DNA of 64,000 nucleotides, from the NCBI RefSeq assembly GCF_048128805.1, contig NC_136020.1:14280239-14344238 (forward strand). Reading direction: 5' to 3'. Shown here piece by piece: positions 62,088 through 64,000 of this stretch. The notes beneath the pieces were generated by a model that made no database searches, was not told where the DNA came from, and was given only the letters and a program-made list of their open reading frames with translations. This DNA comes from Centroberyx gerrardi (lineage: Eukaryota; Chordata; Actinopteri; Beryciformes; Berycidae). Position 1 is the first letter of the stretch. Every line of letters starts with the position of its first letter. A program made the translations under genes and the position numbers.

Positions 62088-63433
62088 CACAACATAATGT
62101 ACACATGCCAGCATAGCACACCAAAGCTTACAGGATCTTAGCAAGCAGAAGAAAAGCAAACAACATGCATTAAGCAATCAAATCCAGTCAAACTTGACAA
62201 TCAACAGTGTCACTTATCTAGAGCTAACAAACTCACTGCAAACAAAGCCATAACTGTTTCACCCCGGATCTGATGATTGCCATCTTACCATTCCATGAAA
62301 CGACATAAAGCAAGCAACACTCCAAAACAAGCAAGTCACTTGGTAACGCGGGGGTCTAGATGACCGCATGCACATCTAACATCGCTCCAACCCACACCAA
62401 AGCGAATCAGTTTTGAGAGCGGTCTTTGAGCCAACTTACATCCTTCCAGTACTTTAGCTTTTTGTCCACCGTGACACGCCGTACCACAGTGAAGGAACAT
62501 TGAGGAGAGGCTAGGTGTTAGTTTTTGCAGGGAGTCAATCACAGGTTCAGGTCAAATAGCTGCACTTTCAATTACTTTGAGCATTTGATCGAGCCTGCCT
62601 ACACTTGAGGATGGACAGGTTTTCTCATTTTTGGGGATAGATCAATTGTTTGAGTTATATCAGGCATGTGCAATCAATGCTAGAAAAGTAGTTGAAGACA
62701 TAATAATTTGACCCAGGATGTGTAATAGGTATAGGATATAGGTAGACAGAGTTCCTCCTAAATGTGATTGCATTTAATCAATGAAAACCACCAACTCAAT
62801 CCCATGCTTGTAACCATGCAATGCTGAAATGCAGGACATCCCTTCTTCCCCAGTACACTGGTGCTTACTATCTAAAAAGAGTGTGAAATAAGGTTTAGAA
62901 AGTACTTATTTCTACATACTGTAGCATTAGCGTTTGAATTACACGGGTCATGACTCTTTATTCTCAAAATGTTTCCGCTGCTAATCAAGCCAAAAATATT
63001 TTTGCTGTCAACCTTGAAATTTTAGAAACCGCATTTGATTTAGAGACAGCGTCGCACCAGAGTCAGGGTGTAATTCAAACTCTGCATTGCACATTTCACT
63101 ATTAACCATCCTATGCAATAGAGATGAGGTTAATCCAGCTTTAATTCAATCAATTCAAAATGTAAATTAAAAATGCAATTCATTCACCAACAATAGATAC
63201 TCATTCTCTCATTTCATCTTTTGATGATTCGGTAGCAGTTTAAAAAATCCACTTTCCAGAACTGACAGAGCTGAAACTCAATCCATCCTAACTGTAATGT
63301 GCAAGTAATCGGAGTAGCTGTGATAGTGATAATACTTACGGTCAAGAGGCACTTCCAACGCTGAGGTCATGTGACCCAGGAGTATCAACAGCACAGCTCC
63401 AAAGCCCGGCGCCCACTTCCTCTTCCTGTCCAT
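39787..63433 (-). CDS. nrcam: NrCAM-like L1-family neuronal cell adhesion molecule, full coding region
   Basis: Single-pass axonal adhesion receptor that binds ankyrin inside the cell and L1-family or contactin partners outside. Coding exons (c1-c30): 63340-63433, 61897-62002, 60897-61090, 60123-60245, 59486-59656, 58977-59033, 57691-57802, 56645-56829, 56160-56291, 55457-55600, 55118-55229, 54670-54836, 53744-53891, 53071-53195, 52534-52563, 51526-51627, 50725-50922, 50198-50268, 48908-49133, 48245-48360, 47808-48015, 47072-47194, 46487-46663, 45830-45862, 44598-44663, 43493-43615, 43015-43170, 42324-42455, 42071-42149, 39787-40021. These total 3945 nt (1314 residues), or 1324 residues with two microexons; human NrCAM is about 1300. 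Phases agree at every junction. Identity rests on near-identity to NrCAM at the signal peptide end (SALEVPLD), Ig1 ([15 protein letters not shown]), Ig2 ([14 protein letters not shown]), the membrane span ([19 protein letters not shown]) and the tail. L1CAM, CHL1 and neurofascin fit less well. The a/b paralogue cannot be assigned. Confidence 0.93.
40165..40440. mobile_element. inverted-repeat element, family B (TTTTCCACTG ends), copy 2
   Basis: Left GGCTTTTCCACTGCACAAGT and right TTGTATTTGTGCAGTGGAG are inverted ends. Located in the last nrcam intron. Related pieces lie at 46795-47010, 55725-55800 and 19037-19230. Confidence 0.6.
41132..41143 (-). CDS. nrcam: nrcam 12-nt microexon: the L1-family RSLE exon, here RSME
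   Basis: Exactly 12 nt between GGGGCTTTAG and the donor GTAAGAAG. Placed between c29 (ending G-E-Y-ag) and c30, it keeps phase 2 and gives E-Y-R-S-M-E-S. In L1-family genes a neuron-specific 12-nt exon encoding RSLE sits at this position and creates the endocytic signal YRSL. YRSM still fits Y-x-x-hydrophobic. Its position, length and coding fit; use in transcripts is inferred. Confidence 0.82.
42290..42320. repeat. TG microsatellite abutting the nrcam transmembrane exon donor
   Basis: About 15 TG units. On the gene strand the intron starts GTGACACACACAC, so the array begins about 4 nt past the splice donor. Confidence 0.95.
42324..42455 (-). CDS. nrcam: nrcam transmembrane exon c28
   Basis: Encodes the juxtamembrane [12 protein letters not shown], a membrane helix ([20 protein letters not shown]) and the stop-transfer [11 protein letters not shown]. 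Nearly identical to mammalian NrCAM. The donor runs straight into a CA repeat (GTGACACACAC on the minus strand), and the acceptor tract is made of CTGT/CT repeats. Confidence 0.93.
43015..43615 (-). CDS. nrcam: nrcam fibronectin III domain 5 (exons c26, c27)
   Basis: Exons 43493-43615 and 43015-43170, each a multiple of three and phase 1 to 1, so the whole domain can be skipped in frame. Core residues lie in [31 protein letters not shown] and [12 protein letters not shown]. They match human VNFYVEY and SKEEWRKEIVNGS. The domain is more diverged than the rest of the gene. Confidence 0.85.
44187..44541. mobile_element. inverted-repeat element, family A, in an nrcam intron
   Basis: Left ACTGAAAAAATGTCCATCTT and, on the other strand, right CACTGCCAAAAAATGTCCATC. 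TTTAATCTA and AGTCTT follow in both arms. The best-preserved copy of the family in the window; about 57 bp from exon c25. Confidence 0.75.
44598..44663 (-). CDS. nrcam: nrcam exon c25: Pro/Thr-rich cassette between FNIII-4 and FNIII-5
   Basis: A 66-nt block, phase 1 to phase 1, with acceptor TTCTTTCAG and donor GTATAAG. It encodes 22 residues rich in Pro, Thr and Ser ([19 protein letters not shown]), a likely O-glycosylated stalk. The position, between FNIII-4 and FNIII-5, is where neurofascin carries its mucin-like segment. I know of no equivalent in mammalian NrCAM. It is probably a cassette exon; the donor is not ideal. Confidence 0.6.
44903..45255. mobile_element. non-autonomous DNA transposon with TTAA target site, copy 2
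   Basis: TTAA at 44899-44902 and 45256-45259 flank ends AGTCACAATGAAA and TTTCAGTGTGACT (12 of 13 bases inverted match). The ends follow the same AGTC-n-TGAAA pattern as 24237-24648, but the interiors differ. Confidence 0.82.
45830..45862 (-). CDS. nrcam: nrcam exon c24: short FNIII-4/5 linker
   Basis: A 33-nt exon, phase 1 to phase 1, reading [11 protein letters not shown]. It corresponds to human AGILPPDVGAGK ahead of FNIII-5. Borders are CTGAAG and GTAACC. The upstream pyrimidine tract is a CT-rich simple repeat on the minus strand. Probably alternatively spliced. Confidence 0.7.
46107..46442. mobile_element. inverted-repeat element with GGGTAAWTTAT ends
   Basis: Left GGGTAAATTATACTTCTGCG and the right end on the other strand AAGGGTAATTTATGGTTCTGC. 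A common fish non-autonomous element by its ends. It stops about 45 bp from nrcam exon c23. Confidence 0.65.
46487..47194 (-). CDS. nrcam: nrcam fibronectin III domain 4 (exons c22, c23)
   Basis: Exons 47072-47194 and 46487-46663. Core residues lie in [18 protein letters not shown] and [17 protein letters not shown]. Phase 1 at both borders. The intron carries a transposon-like repeat near 46.8-47.0 kb. Confidence 0.9.
47406..47739. mobile_element. palindromic element with internal tandem duplication and 7-bp target duplication
   Basis: GTTTGAC at 47399-47405 and 47740-47746 flank ends TGGTAACCCTTTATTTTACAG and TGTAAAATGAAGGGTTACC, which are inverted. Inside, a unit of about 68 bp (starting GTATTTACATRGTACCGGAC) is repeated in tandem, then its GACCTGTAAAGTGAAG word recurs inverted. 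Confidence 0.8.
47808..48360 (-). CDS. nrcam: nrcam fibronectin III domain 3 (exons c20, c21)
   Basis: Exons 48245-48360 and 47808-48015. The core Trp is in AEVHWEPV, then [15 protein letters not shown] run of Glu/Ala/Gln ([11 protein letters not shown]) occupies the loop where human NrCAM has a basic RNRRH stretch, the furin-type cleavage region of L1-family proteins. The fish loop starts YYRRERG and has no full R-x-R/K-R site there. Confidence 0.88.
48366..48440. repeat. GA array forming the nrcam exon c20 acceptor tract
   Basis: On the gene strand this is CT-rich DNA running into CTCTCTTAG at the exon border, so the microsatellite acts as the polypyrimidine tract. Confidence 0.9.
48908..50268 (-). 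CDS. nrcam: nrcam fibronectin III domain 2 (exons c18, c19)
   Basis: Exons 50198-50268 and 48908-49133, joined in phase 0. Core residues lie in [17 protein letters not shown] and [15 protein letters not shown]. The domain ends with the L1-family signature GYSGED. An ATCT tetranucleotide array lies just upstream of c18. Confidence 0.9.
50322..50405. repeat. ATCT tetranucleotide array
   Basis: About 20 ATCT units with a few interruptions toward the right. Confidence 0.95.
50725..51627 (-). CDS. nrcam: nrcam fibronectin III domain 1 (exons c16, c17)
   Basis: Exons 51526-51627 and 50725-50922. The conserved Trp is in [14 protein letters not shown]. The strand [18 protein letters not shown] carries the FNIII Tyr/Leu core. 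The intron holds a palindromic transposon-like repeat (about 51.1-51.4 kb). Confidence 0.9.
51100..51390. mobile_element. palindromic AAGAACC element
   Basis: ATGCCATAGAAGAACCATTT near 51103 is inverted at 51350-51378 (AAATGGTTCTTCTATGGCAT). GGCTCCACAAAGAACC and GGTTCTTTGTGGAACC mirror each other too. A well-known type of fish inverted-repeat element. Confidence 0.75.
52120..52360. mobile_element. inverted-repeat element, second copy of the AATGCTATATATCCATT family
   Basis: Left AATGCTATATATCCATTTTGG, interrupted by an A-rich run, and right TTTTTCAAATGTTGTATATT. Compare 3100-3360. Confidence 0.4.
52534..52563 (-). CDS. nrcam: nrcam exon c15: 10-residue TPTPA linker
   Basis: A 30-nt exon, phase 1 to phase 1, with clean AG and GTAAAC borders. 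It reads [10 protein letters not shown] and corresponds to human VAPTPTPAPVYDVP between Ig6 and FNIII-1. Its length (a multiple of three) allows in-frame skipping, as known for this linker in L1-family genes. Confidence 0.85.
53071..53891 (-). CDS. nrcam: nrcam Ig domain 6 (exons c13, c14)
   Basis: Exons 53744-53891 and 53071-53195. Cysteines lie in VFECKVKHD and TYTCIMNT, with core Trp in [13 protein letters not shown] short ACT trinucleotide array sits in the intron between the two exons. Confidence 0.9.
53279..53356. repeat. ACT/TAC trinucleotide array
   Basis: About 24 units with single-base interruptions, in the intron between nrcam exons c13 and c14. Confidence 0.95.
53982..54016 (+). 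mobile_element. tRNA-derived SINE head (fragment)
   Basis: GGCAGCGTGGCCTAGTGATT then AGAGAGGCC is a box-A-like head seen in fish SINEs. The body is truncated. Confidence 0.5.
54670..55229 (-). CDS. nrcam: nrcam Ig domain 5 (exons c11, c12)
   Basis: Exons 55118-55229 and 54670-54836. Cysteines lie in LLDCASFG and KYTCIATN, with core Trp spanning the splice junction (V-I-T-W-F-K). The segment [18 protein letters not shown] is typical of this domain. Confidence 0.9.
55457..56291 (-). CDS. nrcam: nrcam Ig domain 4 (exons c9, c10)
   Basis: Exons 56160-56291 and 55457-55600. Cysteines lie in GVLICRVSG and GVYQCNASN, with core Trp in IISWSVNG. The run [16 protein letters not shown] closely matches NrCAM. 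A fish SINE/LINE-type tail lies in the intron between them. Confidence 0.9.
55790..55890 (-). mobile_element. retroelement tail with GTATAGCAC
   Basis: TTTATTTGTATAGCACTTAT followed by ACAGAGTTACAAAGTGCTTC is the inverse of a common fish LINE/SINE 3' end. A 13-bp duplication, ATAAAGTTTATA-type, precedes it. Confidence 0.55.
56645..57802 (-). CDS. nrcam: nrcam Ig domain 3 (exons c7, c8)
   Basis: Exons 57691-57802 and 56645-56829. Cysteines lie in LELECIAEG and DYRCTAKN, with core Trp in ISWLKES. The motif EADAGDYRC is the usual D-x-G-x-Y-x-C of an I-set Ig domain. The intron (56830-57690) carries a diverged repeat also seen near 1.35-1.9 kb. Confidence 0.9.
57015..57245. repeat. diverged repeat also present at about 1350-1890
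   Basis: Shares in order CACTCCTCTA, TGCTRTCAAACTT and ATCCTCTTCTTGTAT with the left flank. Class unknown. Confidence 0.45.
58977..59033 (-). CDS. nrcam: nrcam exon c6: 19-residue linker between Ig2 and Ig3
   Basis: A 57-nt exon, phase 1 to phase 1, so it can be skipped without frameshift. It encodes VEAMNET-like linker residues ending ITDFYS, with potential N-glycosylation sites at N-E-T and N-I-T. It corresponds to the human segment VDELNDTIAANLSDTEFYG, which is variably spliced in NrCAM. Confidence 0.85.
59486..60245 (-). CDS. nrcam: nrcam Ig domain 2 (exons c4, c5)
   Basis: Exons 60123-60245 and 59486-59656. Cysteines lie in LVLPCRPP and YICYARF, with tryptophans in SPLWSKE and IFWMDN. 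The strand [20 protein letters not shown] and the end [16 protein letters not shown] are diagnostic of NrCAM. The correct acceptor of c5 is the AG at 59658-59657. The AG 8 bases further in would break phase. Confidence 0.9.
60897..62002 (-). CDS. nrcam: nrcam Ig domain 1 (exons c2, c3)
   Basis: Exons 61897-62002 and 60897-61090 encode the first Ig domain. The cysteine pair is in VIHCEAKG and TYQCTAHN, with core Trp in FSWTRNG. The domain ends NNIVIRQS. In L1-family proteins, Ig1-4 fold into a horseshoe that mediates adhesion. The intron between the exons holds about 0.8 kb without recognisable coding sequence. Confidence 0.9.
62039..62086. repeat. CA microsatellite
   Basis: About 24 CA units, 37 bp upstream of nrcam exon c2 on the gene strand. 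Confidence 0.95.
62440..62457 (-). CDS. nrcam: nrcam 18-nt microexon after the signal peptide (probable, alternatively spliced)
   Basis: An AG precedes an 18-nt block and a consensus donor GTAAGT follows it. Inserted between c1 and c2 it keeps phase 1 on both sides. It reads D-P-K-V-L-E-G-L across the junctions, matching the human NrCAM segment D-P-K-L-L-E-D-L at the same place. Without it, c1 joins c2 as LD-LPQPPTIT. The acceptor has a poor pyrimidine tract, as expected of a regulated microexon. Inclusion is inferred. Confidence 0.75.
63340..63433 (-). CDS. nrcam: nrcam exon c1: start codon and signal peptide
   Basis: The start ATG sits in a strong context (gACCATGG). It is followed by a basic n-region (MDRKRKW), a hydrophobic stretch ([14 protein letters not shown]) and the NrCAM-typical mature start LEVPLD. 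The exon ends in phase 1 at donor GTAAGTA. Upstream sequence on the minus strand to about 63551 has no ATG. A pyrimidine-rich tract, partly made of a TTTC repeat, ends in CAG at 63552, so this exon may begin at 63551 with an untranslated leader. The promoter would lie outside the window. Confidence 0.88.
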
Positions 63434-63568
63434 GGTCGGGTGTGTCACGGCGAAAACCTGCGGTCCAGATTCAGCGTAAATTTCCCCAGCACTCCACAAT
63501 CAAGATGGTCAGATCAACCTGAAGAAGTTTGGATCCACGCTGCCCAGTCAGCTGTTGAGAAGGTCCAA

Positions 63569-63592
63569 GAAAGAAAGAAAGAAAGAAAGAAT
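63569..63592. repeat. GAAA tetranucleotide array
   Basis: Five to six units. On the gene strand this is TTTC, part of the pyrimidine tract before the possible acceptor at 63552. Confidence 0.9.
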
Positions 63593-63649
63593 GATGAAGA
63601 GGAGAAAGAGACATATATAGGTTATTATATGGGCCACTCAACAGACTGT

Positions 63650-64000
63650 TAGGGCGCAATTACACCTACAGTTTGTTTTCTTTGGTCCGAACCAGAGTGG
63701 AAAAGTTGACTTTGTTGCATTTTTGTATTGGGTTCATTTAGGTTCACATTGCTCAACTACAGGCAAACCAGGACTTGTAAACAGAAGTCATATGGACTCA
63801 CAATTAGCTTGTTTATTGGACAGAGTTTTGGTAACCTTTGGTCATCCTGCAAGGTTAGACATTTTGGCAGCATGGGGCATCAAAACAAATCTGATTCCAA
63901 ACAATGTGACTTTAGCATGATGGACTTGTCTGTGTGCTTTGCTGTAATTTAACATCTCTGGTGTTCATACCAGTTATACCTATAAAGAAATAGCTGAATA
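63650..64000. mobile_element. possible inverted-repeat element running to the window edge
   Basis: GCGCAATTACACCTACAGTT then TTTCTTTGGTCCGAACCAGA resembles the end of a common fish hAT-like element (GTTCACACCTGCAGTTCGTT...). The other end is not resolved before the window stops. Confidence 0.4.

Noticed and set aside
62869..62871. A 3-nt microexon (CTTTTTAG-ATA-GTAAGC) between nrcam c1 and c2
   Set aside because: Borders look real, but any AG near a GTAAG can give this, and the added residue has no counterpart in NrCAM. The 18-nt candidate is much better supported.

Overview
The window looks like nuclear DNA from a ray-finned (teleost) fish. It is AT-rich, full of dinucleotide microsatellites and short inverted-repeat transposons of types common in fish genomes, and its genes are split into small exons with GT-AG introns. 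Species cannot be told from the sequence alone. Exon boundaries were found by hand from splice signals, reading phase and family knowledge. In both large genes the phases close without a break from start codon to stop codon.

Three gene-level features are seen, all on the minus strand. (1) 63.4-39.8 kb: a complete coding region for an L1-family neuronal adhesion receptor, best matched to NrCAM (signal peptide, six Ig domains, five fibronectin III domains, one membrane span, ankyrin-binding FIGQY tail, PDZ-type C-terminus). It has two probable microexons (18 and 12 nt) and several in-frame cassette-type exons. (2) 34.7-15.1 kb: a complete coding region for a contactin, best matched to contactin-1 (signal peptide, six Ig, four fibronectin III, GPI-anchor signal), with a probable non-coding first exon in a CpG-richer patch near 34.7 kb. 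(3) 10.8-9.5 kb: a type II C-type lectin gene with a heptad-repeat stalk that is clearly broken here (an in-frame stop and several frameshifts). A second copy of its stalk repeat lies inverted on the plus strand at 11.6-12.1 kb.

Layout, left to right: 1-9.4 kb is gene-poor, repeat-rich DNA; 9.4-12.2 kb is the lectin pseudogene and the inverted stalk array; 12.2-15.07 kb is probable cntn1 3'UTR or flank; 15.07-30.3 kb holds the cntn1 coding exons; 30.3-34.7 kb is cntn1 intron 1; 34.7-36 kb is the short gap between the genes; 36-39.8 kb is probable nrcam 3'UTR; 39.8-63.4 kb holds the nrcam coding exons; 63.4-64 kb is upstream sequence.

NrCAM and contactin-1 proteins are known binding partners at axons and nodes. 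Here their genes lie head-to-tail with little DNA between them. In human, NFASC-CNTN2 and CHL1-CNTN6/CNTN4 are linked, but NRCAM (chr 7) and CNTN1 (chr 12) are not. The pairing here is therefore the most interesting large-scale feature, together with the microexons, a Pro/Thr-rich cassette in nrcam, and tandem repeats that form parts of splice sites.
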